Origin: Pseudomonas gessardii
GTDB taxonomy: Bacteria; Pseudomonadota; Gammaproteobacteria; Pseudomonadales; Pseudomonadaceae
Assembly (NCBI RefSeq): GCF_001983165.1
Contig: NZ_MNPU01000018.1
Coordinates: 50,357 to 114,356, forward strand
Reading direction: 5' to 3'
DNA: 64,000 nucleotides
The notes beneath the pieces were generated by a model, which searched no databases, had not been told where the DNA came from, and was given only the letters and a program-made list of their open reading frames with translations. Positions 26,824 to 35,012 of this stretch are shown here, piece by piece. The first letter of the stretch is position 1; every line of letters begins with the position of its first letter. Both the position numbers and the translations under genes were made by a program.

Positions 26824-27725
26824 GCAGCCTCCTGGTGTTTCCGGGGCAGGGCGCCCAACGCCCGGGCATGCTCCAGCAACTGCCTGCGGGCGTTCTGGAT
26901 GAGGCCAGTGACGCGTTGGCCGAAGATGTGCGCCAGCTCGATTCGGCGCAGGCCCTGGCCAGCACCCGCGCTGTGCAACTGTGCCTGCTGATCACCGGCG
27001 TGGCCCATGCCCGTCAGTTGCAACACACGCCGGACTACGTGGCGGGCCTGTCCATCGGCGCGTATCCGGCGGCGGTGATTGCCGGCGCCCTGGCGTTTGC
27101 CGATGCGCTGCGGCTGGTCAGCCTGCGCGGCGAGCTGATGCAGCGCGCTTATCCACAGGGCTATGGCATGACCGCGCTGATCGGCGTGGAGTTATCCACC
27201 GTCGAAAATGTGCTGGCCGAAGTCCATGCCCCCGGTTCACCGGTGTACCTGGCCAATATCAATGCCGACAACCAGTGCGTGATTGCCGGCAGCGACGCAG
27301 CCATGCAACGGGTCGCGGATCGCGTCAAAGGCCAGGGCGTGGCCAAGCGCCTGGCCGTCAGCGTGCCGTCCCATTGCGCGTTGCTGGATACGCCTGCGCA
27401 AACACTGGCCGAGGCGTTCGCCAAGGTCACGCTCAAGGCGCCGGCCATTACCTACCTGAGCAGCACCCGGGCGCGGCCAATTCGTGATCCCGCGCAGTTG
27501 CGCGACGACCTGGCGTTCAACATGTGTCGCCTCGTCGATTGGCGCGGCACCGTGCAAAGCGCTTATGAGCGCGGCGTGCGCCTGCATATCGAACTGCCCC
27601 CGGGTGCGGTCCTCACCGGCCTTGCGCGGCGGGTATTTGAGCAAGGCACGGTGATCGCCTTCGAGGGCGCGCGCCTGGACACCTTGCAGGCCTTGCTGGA
27701 ACAGGAGGGCCGCCACCATCGATAA
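26820..27725 (+). CDS. mdcH: Malonyl-CoA:ACP transacylase MdcH
   Basis: A 301-residue FabD-like acyltransferase that loads the mature carrier protein with malonyl from malonyl-CoA, starting the first catalytic cycle. The FabD hallmarks are present: FPGQGAQRPGM at the N terminus, the catalytic serine in GLSIGAYPAAV near residue 78, and the active-site His in SVPSHCALLDTPA. ATG 26820 overlaps the mdcG stop. The transporter genes follow after 66 bp. Confidence 0.93.
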   Translation: MSSLLVFPGQGAQRPGMLQQLPAGVLDEASDALAEDVRQLDSAQALASTRAVQLCLLITGVAHARQLQHTPDYVAGLSIGAYPAAVIAGALAFADALRLVSLRGELMQRAYPQGYGMTALIGVELSTVENVLAEVHAPGSPVYLANINADNQCVIAGSDAAMQRVADRVKGQGVAKRLAVSVPSHCALLDTPAQTLAEAFAKVTLKAPAITYLSSTRARPIRDPAQLRDDLAFNMCRLVDWRGTVQSAYERGVRLHIELPPGAVLTGLARRVFEQGTVIAFEGARLDTLQALLEQEGRHHR

Positions 27726-27791
27726 AGCATGACCTTGGCTTTCGAAGCACAAAAACAACAATTTCGATCAAGCATCAAGAGGACTACCAGC

Positions 27792-28184
27792 ATGATTATT
27801 TACGGTGTGGCGTTTCTGGCCCTGTGTACCCTGGCAGGCCTGTTTGTCGGCGAGCTGCTGGGCCAATGGATGGGCATCCCGGCCAACGTCGGTGGGGTGG
27901 GGATCGCGATGTTGCTGCTGATCGGCCTGGGCAGCTACCTGGGCAAGCGTGGCCTGTTTACCGGCAAGTCGGAGCAGGGTGTGAGCTTCTGGGCGGCGGT
28001 GTATATCCCGATTGTGGTGGCCATGGCCGCCCAGCAAAACGTGTATGGCGCCATCAGTGGCGGCCCCATGGCGATCCTTGCCGGCACCTGCGCGGTGCTG
28101 GTGGCATTTGCCCTGGTGCCGGTGCTGGTACGCATCGGCAAGCGTGAGCCGGATGCGGTCGTCACTCCCAAGTCGGCAGGGTGA
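27792..28184 (+). CDS. madL: Malonate transporter subunit MadL
   Basis: A 130-residue membrane protein with about four hydrophobic helices and glycine-rich loops (GLFVGELLGQWMGIPANVGG). It is one of the two subunits of the MadLM sodium:malonate symporter. I start at ATG 27792, with AGAGGA about nine bases upstream; 21 open codons before it do not look membrane-like. It is immediately followed by madM. Confidence 0.9.
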   Translation: MIIYGVAFLALCTLAGLFVGELLGQWMGIPANVGGVGIAMLLLIGLGSYLGKRGLFTGKSEQGVSFWAAVYIPIVVAMAAQQNVYGAISGGPMAILAGTCAVLVAFALVPVLVRIGKREPDAVVTPKSAG

Positions 28185-28189
28185 GCGCC

Positions 28190-28954
28190 ATGTACGAATC
28201 CTTGATGAAAGTCATCACCGGCTACGGCCTGATCAGTGGTTTTGCGGTGATCGGCCTGACCATGTGGGTGTCCTACTGGATCAGCGACACCTTCACCAAA
28301 GGCCGCCTGCATGGTTCGGCCATCGCAATCCTGCTGGGGCTGCTCCTGTCCTATGTGGGCGGTGCGTTTACCGGCGGGGCCAAGGGCGTGGTGGATATCC
28401 CGCTGCTGTCGGGCATCGGCCTGCTGGGCGGTGCGATGCTGCGCGACTTTGCCATCGTCGCCACCGCGTTCGGGGTGAGTGTCGATGAGCTCAAGCGCGC
28501 CGGGTATGTGGGGGTGCTGGCATTGTTTGTCGGCGTCGGCTCGTCATTTATCGCCGGCGTCGGGGTGGCCATGGCGTTTGGTTATACCGATGCAGTGAGC
28601 CTGACCACCATCGGCGCCGGGGCTGTGACCTACATCGTCGGGCCAGTGACCGGCGCGGCGATTGGCGCCAGTTCCGAGGTGATGGCGCTGTCGATTGCGG
28701 CGGGGTTGATCAAGGCCATTTTGGTGATGGTCATGACCCCGTTCGTCGCGCCGCTGATCGGCCTGAACAGCCCGCGCAGTGCGGTGATCTTTGGCGGGTT
28801 GATGGGCACGTCCAGTGGTGTGGCGGGCGGGTTGGCGGCGACTGACCCGAAGCTGGTGCCTTATGGTTGCCTGACAGCGGCGTTTTATACGGCGCTGGGG
28901 TGTTTGTTGGGGCCTTCGTTGTTGTTTTTGGTGATGCGGGGGTTGGTGGGTTGA
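28190..28954 (+). CDS. madM: Malonate transporter subunit MadM
   Basis: A 254-residue integral membrane protein with roughly seven helices, including the paired stretches LGLLLSYVGGAFTGGAKGV and AGGLAATDPKLVPYG. With MadL it imports malonate for the mdc enzymes. I start at ATG 28190 (MYESLMKV) because AGGG is suitably placed; a GTG at 28181 overlapping the madL stop is possible. It is the last gene of the operon; the MITE-like element begins 39 bp later. Confidence 0.9.
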   Translation: MYESLMKVITGYGLISGFAVIGLTMWVSYWISDTFTKGRLHGSAIAILLGLLLSYVGGAFTGGAKGVVDIPLLSGIGLLGGAMLRDFAIVATAFGVSVDELKRAGYVGVLALFVGVGSSFIAGVGVAMAFGYTDAVSLTTIGAGAVTYIVGPVTGAAIGASSEVMALSIAAGLIKAILVMVMTPFVAPLIGLNSPRSAVIFGGLMGTSSGVAGGLAATDPKLVPYGCLTAAFYTALGCLLGPSLLFLVMRGLVG

Positions 28955-28992
28955 TTCGCTAATTTCGAGTGAATGGTCGGGCCTCATCGCGG

Positions 28993-29495
28993 CATAAGTA
29001 TCTACACAACTCTCTTTTGGGTATGAGTACATATCCATTGCTGCGGTAACGGCCACTTAGGGTTCCGCCCTGACGGCGGCTCACTTTTGAAAAGCCGGAG
29101 TGCCGGCCCAGTCAAAAGTAAGCAAAACGCTCTTGCCCCACCACTCGGCACCTCGCCTAGGCTCGGTGTGCCCGTCATCCGACATTGATTTGGGGGGCCG
29201 CCGCGATGGGCCATCCATGGCCCAGCGCGGCTAAACCGGCGTCCTGCCGGTTTACCCCCCAAATCAATATCGGATGACGGCCAGCGTGGTTTAACGGGGC
29301 GCCTAAGATCAAAATCACAAGCAAAGCGAGGCGGCCTGACAGCCGACCTGATCCTTGAAGCGTGCGCGTACCCCTGTGGGAGCGGGCTTGCCCGCGATGG
29401 CGGTGTATCAGTCGATAAATACGTTGGCTGACTGGCCGCCATCGCAATAATGGATATGTACACAGACCGAGAAGAGAGTTGTGTAGATACCTATG
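28993..29495. mobile_element. 503-bp MITE-like element with long terminal inverted repeats and 10-bp flanking repeat
   Basis: The ends are inverted: left CATAAGTATCTACACAAC..., right reverse complement CATAGGTATCTACACAAC..., matching over about 50 bp with roughly 7 differences. The exact repeat CTCATCGCGG flanks both ends (28983-28992 and 29496-29505), as expected of a target-site duplication. No ORF of transposase type is inside. The interior has a GC-rich segment (CCCCAAATCAATATCGGATG near its centre) resembling an intergenic repeat frequent in fluorescens genomes, plus a truncated REPIN at 29375. It fills most of the gap between madM and mdcR. Confidence 0.6.
29375..29447. repeat. Truncated REPIN inside the MITE-like element
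   Basis: A complete left REP arm (GTGGGAGCGGGCTTGCCCGC) is followed by the inner inverted stem, but the right arm stops after CCATCGC and runs into the terminal inverted repeat of the larger element. Confidence 0.7.
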
Positions 29496-29502
29496 CTCAT
29501 CG

Positions 29503-29596
29503 CGGGCAAGTCGAATCGTCGCACCGCCGCTCCCACAGTGGACTGCATTTCAAATGTGGGAGCGGCGGTGCGACGATTCGACTTGCCTGCGATGGC
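29503..29596. repeat. Second REP-family inverted pair, GCAAGTCGAATCGTCGCACC type
   Basis: Arms of about 35 bp containing GGCGGTGCGACGATTCGACT are arranged as an inverted pair around a 17-nt spacer, so a transcript folds into a very stable hairpin. The left arm begins at the target-repeat boundary of the MITE-like element, which appears to have inserted into it. Confidence 0.8.
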
Positions 29597-29600
29597 GGTT

Positions 29601-30515
29601 TCAAACCTGCCGATTGGCATACATCCGACACTCCGCCAACAACGCCAGCAAATTCGGATCGCGCTCCTTGGCTTTCAAGAACACCACGCCTATGTGCTGC
29701 TGCAACCGGTAGCGTGGCTGCAACGGGATCAGCTTGACCCGGTTCTCATACACCGCCGCAATCCGCCCTGGCAGCAAGGCATAGCCCACCCCCGAGCTGA
29801 CCATGCTCAGCAGGGTAAAGATGTCGTTGACCTGCATCGCCACCTTCGGCTCGAAACCCGCCTGTTTGAACACCCGTGCGCCGTCCTGGTGGGTGGCGAA
29901 GCCTTGGGTCAGGGTGATGAAGGTGGCGTCGCGCACCTGGGCCAGGTCGATTTCCTGTTCGCGGTCCAGGGGCGAGTCGGCGGGGGTGGCGAGGAAGATG
30001 TCGTCGCAAAACAGCTGGATCTGCGCGCAGTCCGGCTCGACGGCCTGGTCGTCGAGGGAGATCAGGATCGCATCCACTTCCATGTTCTTGAGCTTGTACA
30101 TCAGGTCGACGTTGGAGCCCAGGATCAGGTCGATATTGAGCTCGCTACGCCTGATTTTCAGGCCCATGATCAGTTGCGGCACGGTCTTGACCGTCAGTGA
30201 ATACAGGGCGCCGAGCTTGAAGCGCTCGGCGGAGAACCCGGCGGCTTCGCGGGTCAGGCGCACGCTGTCGACCACGTCTTGCACCAGCTTTTGCGCGCGT
30301 TCTTCGAGCACGTAGGCGCTTTCCAGCGGGGTGAGGTTGCGCCCTTCGTGCTTGAACAGCGGGCAGCGCAGGGCGTTTTCCAGGGAGTGGATGGCGCGGT
30401 GCACGCTGACATTGCTGGTGTGCAACTCGGCGGCGGCGCGGGCCAGGTTGCCGGTGCGCATGAAGGCCAGGAAGATTTCCAGTTTCTTGAGGGTGAATTC
30501 TTCGTCGATCAGCAT
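29601..30515 (-). CDS. mdcR: LysR-type malonate utilisation regulator MdcR
   Basis: A 304-residue LysR regulator with an N-terminal winged HTH (TLKKLEIFLAFMRTGNLARAAAELHTSNVSVHRAIHSLENAL) and a substrate-binding domain in two lobes. It matches MdcR, the activator of mdc genes that responds to malonate, and lies just beyond madM facing the operon. I start at MLIDEEFT (30515) with AAGAG upstream; 17 further upstream codons are open. The candidate operator is the inverted repeat upstream of mdcA. Confidence 0.88.
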   Translation of the reverse strand: MLIDEEFTLKKLEIFLAFMRTGNLARAAAELHTSNVSVHRAIHSLENALRCPLFKHEGRNLTPLESAYVLEERAQKLVQDVVDSVRLTREAAGFSAERFKLGALYSLTVKTVPQLIMGLKIRRSELNIDLILGSNVDLMYKLKNMEVDAILISLDDQAVEPDCAQIQLFCDDIFLATPADSPLDREQEIDLAQVRDATFITLTQGFATHQDGARVFKQAGFEPKVAMQVNDIFTLLSMVSSGVGYALLPGRIAAVYENRVKLIPLQPRYRLQQHIGVVFLKAKERDPNLLALLAECRMYANRQV

Positions 30516-30646
30516 GGCGGTGGCTCTTATTGGAATGCGCTCGATTGTGCCCTTAAAGCGCCGCAACCGTCATAACGGTCTTGCACTCTCGCCTGTCAGG
30601 CATGAGCCTTACGGGGACGTGCAGCCGTTTTGGAGGTGGATGAGGT

Positions 30647-31264
30647 ATGTATCACGGCGAACGATTCAACGCCTGGAGCCATTTGCTCGGCGCCGTGGCG
30701 GCCTTTATCGGCGCGGTGTGGATGCTGGTGGTGGCGAGCCTGGACGGCAGCCCGTGGAAGATCGTCAGCGTGGCGATCTATGGTTTTACCCTGCTGGTGC
30801 TGTACAGCGCCTCGACGGTGTATCACAGCGTGCGCGGGCGCAAGAAAGCGATCATGCAGAAGGTCGACCACTTTTCGATCTACCTGCTGATCGCCGGCAG
30901 CTATACGCCGTTTTGCCTGGTGACCCTGAACGGGGCGTGGGGCTGGACGCTGTTCGGGATTGTCTGGGGGCTGGCGGTGATCGGCATCTTGCAGGAGATC
31001 AAGCCGCGCTCGGAGGCGCGGATTTTGTCGATTGTGATTTATGCGGTGATGGGCTGGATTGTGTTGGTGGCGGTCAAGCCGCTGATCGCGGCGCTGGGTA
31101 CGCATGGGTTTATCTGGTTGGCGTCGGGTGGGGTGTTGTACACGGTGGGGATTATCTTTTTTGCCCTGGAGCACCGGTTAAGGCATTCCCATGGGATCTG
31201 GCACTTGTTTGTGATTGGCGGCAGCCTGCTGCATTTTGTGGCGATCATGCGTTATGTGCTCTGA
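30647..31264 (+). CDS. Hemolysin III / YqfA family membrane protein
   Basis: A 205-residue seven-helix protein of the HlyIII/PAQR superfamily. The family's metal-site residues are visible: NAWSHLLGA near the N terminus, SASTVYHSV in the middle, KVDHFSIYLLIAGSYTP, and IWHLFVIGGSLLHF with two late histidines. Bacterial members are intrinsic inner-membrane proteins of uncertain role, possibly hydrolases of the CREST superfamily. A monocistronic unit flanked by mdcR and a REPIN. Confidence 0.88.
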   Translation: MYHGERFNAWSHLLGAVAAFIGAVWMLVVASLDGSPWKIVSVAIYGFTLLVLYSASTVYHSVRGRKKAIMQKVDHFSIYLLIAGSYTPFCLVTLNGAWGWTLFGIVWGLAVIGILQEIKPRSEARILSIVIYAVMGWIVLVAVKPLIAALGTHGFIWLASGGVLYTVGIIFFALEHRLRHSHGIWHLFVIGGSLLHFVAIMRYVL

Positions 31265-31275
31265 AACTGTAGGAG

Positions 31276-31378
31276 GAGCTGGCTTGTGTGGGAGCTGGCT
31301 TGCCTGCGATCGCATCACTGCGGTGTAACTGATAAACCGAGGCGCCTGCATCGCAGGCAAGCCAGCTCCCACACAAGC
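31276..31378. repeat. REPIN with a tandemly duplicated left arm
   Basis: Inverted GTGGGAGCTGGCTTGCCTGC pair (31287-31373) preceded by a partial extra copy GGAGCTGGCTTG; it closely resembles the element at 19411. Confidence 0.88.
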
Positions 31379-31404
31379 CAGTCCCACATGGGTTTTGTGG
31401 TGTT

Positions 31405-32307
31405 TTAGAGACGGTCTAACTGCTCTTGGGCACGACTGCCAAAGATCTCCAGCAGGCTCGCCAACATATGCGGCGGTGGCTCGTCGGCACGGGTCAGGGC
31501 ATATAAGGTGATGGGCAGCGGCGGGGCCAGGGGGCGGATGCAGGTGCTGTCGGTGGACGCGCCCAGCGCCGTGAAGGGGTCGATCACCGCCAGGCCGGCG
31601 CCGGATTCCACCATGGCGCGGGCCAGGGAATAGGTCTGCACCGAGATCCGCACGCGCGGCGGCGGCTCGACCGCTTCCAGGTAGCTGTCGAGCCGCGCCG
31701 ACAGTGGGTCGGCACTCGACAGGCCAATCAACGGCGCGCCCGCCAGGGCCATCAACGGCAAAGGTTTGCCCAGCTCCGCCGCCGGCCAGAAACCCCGTGG
31801 CGCCAGGGCCACCAGCACGCCGTGGGCCAATGCCTGGGCCTTGAGCCCGGGATGGTCCGGGGACTTGAGGGTCAGCGCCACATCCATCTCGCGCATCAAC
31901 AGGTTTTGCACCAGCTCACGGCTGTGGGCGCTGGACAGTTCGCAGGCGATGTCCGGGTAGCGCTGGGTCCATTCGCCAATCGCCGGCGGCAGCAGCGACA
32001 AGGCCAGGGCTGGCGTGGCGCCGATACGCAGGCTTTGGCCGGGTGCGCGCCGTAGGTTCTGGGCCAGGCGCCGCACGCCTTGCAGGCTTTCGCTGACCTT
32101 ATCGACTTCGCGCTCCAGGGCCAGGGCTTCCGGGGTGGGCTGCAGCTTGCCGCGGATGCGCAGGAACAGCGGGAAGCCCAGTTGCAGCTCGGCATGTTGC
32201 AGCACCTTGGTCACCGCCGGTTGTGAGACATGCAGCAACTGCGCGGCGGCGCTGACCGAGCCGGTCTGGCGAATGGCCTGGAAGATTTCGATATGACGCA
32301 AGCGCAT
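31405..32307 (-). CDS. LysR-family transcriptional regulator
   Basis: A 300-residue LysR protein. The HTH is RLRHIEIFQAIRQTGSVSAAAQLLHVSQPAVTKVLQHAE; the two-lobed effector domain follows (ALSLLPPAIGEWTQRYP, ARAMVESGAGLAVIDPF). It is divergent from the D-amino-acid dehydrogenase operon with a 105-bp shared intergenic region, so it probably controls that operon, possibly in response to an amino acid. I start at MRLRHIEIF; fifteen upstream codons are open but not family-like. Confidence 0.85.
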   Translation of the reverse strand: MRLRHIEIFQAIRQTGSVSAAAQLLHVSQPAVTKVLQHAELQLGFPLFLRIRGKLQPTPEALALEREVDKVSESLQGVRRLAQNLRRAPGQSLRIGATPALALSLLPPAIGEWTQRYPDIACELSSAHSRELVQNLLMREMDVALTLKSPDHPGLKAQALAHGVLVALAPRGFWPAAELGKPLPLMALAGAPLIGLSSADPLSARLDSYLEAVEPPPRVRISVQTYSLARAMVESGAGLAVIDPFTALGASTDSTCIRPLAPPLPITLYALTRADEPPPHMLASLLEIFGSRAQEQLDRL

Positions 32308-32316
32308 GACGAGTCC

Positions 32317-32331
32317 ATAACCTTTGTTTAT
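32317..32331. promoter_or_regulatory. Candidate LysR box between divergent genes
   Basis: ATAA-7 nt-TTAT, a T-N11-A type dyad 10 bp upstream of the LysR gene start and 82 bp from the dehydrogenase start. Found by eye; short dyads of this kind occur by chance. Confidence 0.3.
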
Positions 32332-32412
32332 AGGTGGCCCATCTTTATTCATTGTCCGGCGCCTGTCACCTGGCCCTAATCTTGGTGTTCATTACAACGC
32401 TCGGGAATCGAC

Positions 32413-33654
32413 ATGGCTCAGCAGGTTTGCATCATTGGCGGTGGGGTCATCGGTCTGGCGAGCGCCTATGCCCTGGTGCGCGCCGGCATGGACGTGACGG
32501 TGGTCGAAGCCCGCGACAGCCTGGGCAGCGAGACCAGTTTTGCCAATGGCGGCCAGTTGTCCTATCGCTACGTTGCGCCGCTGGCGGACAAAGGCGTGCC
32601 GTTGCAAGCCATTGGCTGGCTGTTGCGCGGCGACTCGCCGTTAAAGCTGCGCCCGCGCCTGGACCCGGCGCAATGGCGCTGGATGGCCGCGTTCCTCGGT
32701 GCCTGCCGGGCCTCCGTCAACAAGCGTAATGCCGGCCACTTGTTGCGCCTGGCCACCTTGAGCCAGGGCACCTTGCAGCGGTGGCGTGAAGAAGACGGGC
32801 TGGACGGCTTCGACTGGAAACGCAACGGCAAGCTGGTGACGTTTCGCAGCCACCACAGCTTTGAACACGCTCGCAATAAGGTGCTCGATCGCCTGCAACA
32901 GCAAGTGCTGTCGGCGGCCGACTGCACACGCCTGGAGCCGACCCTGGGGGCCACGGATTTTGTCGGGGGCATCTACACACCCAATGAAGAAGTGGCGGAT
33001 TGTCATGGCTTCTGCCAGCAATTGGCGGCACGCCTTACCGCGTCGGGCCGTTGCCGGTTTGTGCTGGGGCGCAAGGTCACGGGTATCCGCCAGGCCAACG
33101 GCACGGTGCAGGGGATTGAGTTGGGCGGCGAGGTGATGCCGGTGCAGCATCTGGTGCTGGCGGCCGGAGTCCGCAGCCCCGAGCTGGCCTTGCCGGGCAT
33201 CGTGCTGCCGCTGTACCCGCTCAAGGGCTACAGCCTGAGCGTGCCGATTGGCGCGCAGCACGCCGCGCCAAAAATCAGCATCACCGACTATGACCGCAAG
33301 ATCGTTTACGCACGGATCGGCGAGCAATTGCGGGTGGCGGCGATGGTCGACATCGTCGGCTTTGATACCGGCCTTGAGCCCAAGCGCCTGGCCCTGATCA
33401 AGCGCCAGGCCAGTGAGACCTTCCCCCTGGCCGGCGACTACAGCCAGGCCATCGAATGGGCCGGCATGCGCCCGGCCACCCCCAGTGGTGTGCCGTTGAT
33501 TGGCGCCAGTGTGTACCGCAACCTGTGGCTCAACCTTGGCCACGGCGCCCTGGGCTTTACCCTGGCCTGTGGCAGCGGCCAGCTGTTGGCGGAGTTGATC
33601 GGCCAGCACACCACTTCCATTGATATGCAGGGCCTTGCGCCCCGCGCCGCTTAG
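32413..33654 (+). CDS. FAD-dependent D-amino-acid dehydrogenase (DadA-like)
   Basis: A 413-residue DAO-family flavoenzyme. The dinucleotide-binding motif IIGGGVIGLASAYALVRAG is at the N terminus, followed by SFANGGQLSYRY as in DadA, LPLYPLKGYSL, and the C-terminal FAD segment IGASVYRNLWLNLGHGALGF. The family oxidises D-amino acids to imino acids and passes electrons to the respiratory chain. It is shorter than the main DadA (about 430 residues) and lacks a neighbouring dadX racemase, so it is probably a specialised paralogue. Nine bases separate it from the ridA-like gene. Confidence 0.85.
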   Translation: MAQQVCIIGGGVIGLASAYALVRAGMDVTVVEARDSLGSETSFANGGQLSYRYVAPLADKGVPLQAIGWLLRGDSPLKLRPRLDPAQWRWMAAFLGACRASVNKRNAGHLLRLATLSQGTLQRWREEDGLDGFDWKRNGKLVTFRSHHSFEHARNKVLDRLQQQVLSAADCTRLEPTLGATDFVGGIYTPNEEVADCHGFCQQLAARLTASGRCRFVLGRKVTGIRQANGTVQGIELGGEVMPVQHLVLAAGVRSPELALPGIVLPLYPLKGYSLSVPIGAQHAAPKISITDYDRKIVYARIGEQLRVAAMVDIVGFDTGLEPKRLALIKRQASETFPLAGDYSQAIEWAGMRPATPSGVPLIGASVYRNLWLNLGHGALGFTLACGSGQLLAELIGQHTTSIDMQGLAPRAA

Positions 33655-33663
33655 GACACTGCA

Positions 33664-34017
33664 ATGACCATCACCCGGATCAACAGCAATAATCGCCTGT
33701 CGGGCGCCGTGACCTTCCAGGAGCTGGTCTTCCTGTCTGGCCAGGTGCCGGGCGACGGCCAGGACGTCACCACCCAGACCCAAGAGGTGCTGGCCAAAAT
33801 TGATGCGCTGCTGGCCGAAGCCGGCAGCGACAAGGATCATCTGCTCAACGCGACCATTTACCTGAAGAATATCCAGGAGGGCTTTGCGCCGATGAATGAT
33901 GTCTGGTCCGCCTGGCTCACGCCCGGCCAGGCACCGACCCGCACCACCCTGCAGGCGGAACTGGCACGCCCCGGTGTGCTGGTGGAAATCAGCGTTATCG
34001 CTGTACGCCGCCCATAA
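33664..34017 (+). CDS. RidA family enamine/imine deaminase
   Basis: A 117-residue RidA/YjgF trimer-forming protein. FLSGQVPGDG, the DHLLNATIYLKNI block and the C-terminal PGVLVEISVIAVR with its conserved Glu are present. The usual catalytic arginine region is TRTTLQAELARPG. RidA proteins hydrolyse reactive imines and enamines; directly behind an amino-acid dehydrogenase it likely clears the imino acids that enzyme makes. Same operon as both flanking genes. Confidence 0.9.
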   Translation: MTITRINSNNRLSGAVTFQELVFLSGQVPGDGQDVTTQTQEVLAKIDALLAEAGSDKDHLLNATIYLKNIQEGFAPMNDVWSAWLTPGQAPTRTTLQAELARPGVLVEISVIAVRRP

Positions 34018-34041
34018 CAAGAAAACCAACGGAGAATAACA

Positions 34042-34944
34042 ATGCAAAAAATCACGTTGATCGGCACGGCCCTCGGGCTGTTACTGGCGGCCCAGGCCCA
34101 GGCCAATGAAGCGCCGCTGACAGGCACCCTGGCCAAGATCGCGAATGCCAAGAGCATCACCCTGGGCTATCGCGATGCATCGGTGCCGTTTTCCTATGTC
34201 GGTGACCACACTGGCAAACCCATGGGCTATTCGGTGGACCTGGCGAGCAAGATAGTCGAGCGCATCCAGCAGAAGACCGGCGTGCCCCAGCTCAACGTGA
34301 AGTACAACCTGGTCACCTCGCAGACGCGCATCCCGTTGGTGATCAACGGCACCGTGGACCTGGAGTGCGGCTCCACCGGGGTGACGGCCGAGCGGCAGAA
34401 GCAGGTGGCGTTTTCCTATGGCTTTATCTATGTGAAGGGCCAGTTGCTTACCGCCAACGACAGCGGCATCCAGCGCTTCGCCGACCTGCGCGGCAAGAAC
34501 GTGGTGACCACCGCCGGCACCACCAACGAACGGTTCCTCAAGAGCTACAACCATGAGCACAAGCTGGATATGTCGGTGATCAGCGCCAAGGATCACGGCG
34601 AGGCGTTCCAGATGCTGCAATCGGGCCGGGCCGTGGCGTTCTATATGGACGACGCATTGCTCTACGGCGAGCGCGCCAAGGCCCAAGACCCGCACAAGTG
34701 GGTGGTGGTGGGCGAGGAGCAGTCGCGGGAAATCTACAGCTGCATGGTGCGCAAGGACGACCCGCAGTTTCTGGCGGTGGTCAACGAGACCCTGGGCGAG
34801 CTGTACAGCTCGGGGGAAATCAACGGGATCTACCAGCGCTGGTTTGAACAGCCGATCCCGCCGAAGGGCTTGAACCTGGAATTCCCCATGACCAGCGAGC
34901 TGAAGGCGATTATTGCCAAGCCGGTGAGTGATCCGGTGGAGTAA
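34042..34944 (+). CDS. Amino-acid ABC transporter periplasmic binding protein (GltI-like)
   Basis: A 300-residue periplasmic binding protein with a signal peptide ending QAQA-NEAPL and an SBP_bac_3 domain: ITLGYRDASVPFSYVGD, PLVINGTVDLECGSTGVTAE (typical of glutamate/aspartate binders), and GKNVVTTAGTTNERF. It probably captures an acidic or related amino acid. No permease or ATPase gene is present, so it must work with a transporter encoded elsewhere. A single truncated REP pair (34961-34987) follows. Confidence 0.85.
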   Translation: MQKITLIGTALGLLLAAQAQANEAPLTGTLAKIANAKSITLGYRDASVPFSYVGDHTGKPMGYSVDLASKIVERIQQKTGVPQLNVKYNLVTSQTRIPLVINGTVDLECGSTGVTAERQKQVAFSYGFIYVKGQLLTANDSGIQRFADLRGKNVVTTAGTTNERFLKSYNHEHKLDMSVISAKDHGEAFQMLQSGRAVAFYMDDALLYGERAKAQDPHKWVVVGEEQSREIYSCMVRKDDPQFLAVVNETLGELYSSGEINGIYQRWFEQPIPPKGLNLEFPMTSELKAIIAKPVSDPVE

Positions 34945-34960
34945 CCCACCCATCCCGATG

Positions 34961-34987
34961 TGGGAGCAGGCAAGCCAGTTCCCACAT
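34961..34987. repeat. Collapsed REP pair
   Basis: TGTGGGAGCAGGCAAGCCAG followed directly by TTCCCACA: the two REP ends are fused with the middle missing, leaving a small hairpin between converging genes. Confidence 0.6.
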
Positions 34988-35012
34988 TTTTGATTGGGTT
35001 TGCAAGGTGGGG

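Noticed and set aside
28955..29600. Protein-coding gene in the madM-mdcR gap
   Set aside because: All frames there are short, lack ribosome sites and follow repeat sequence.
34961..34987. Short hairpin after the binding-protein gene considered as a terminator
   Set aside because: It matches the two outer ends of a REP pair, with only a short T run on one side.
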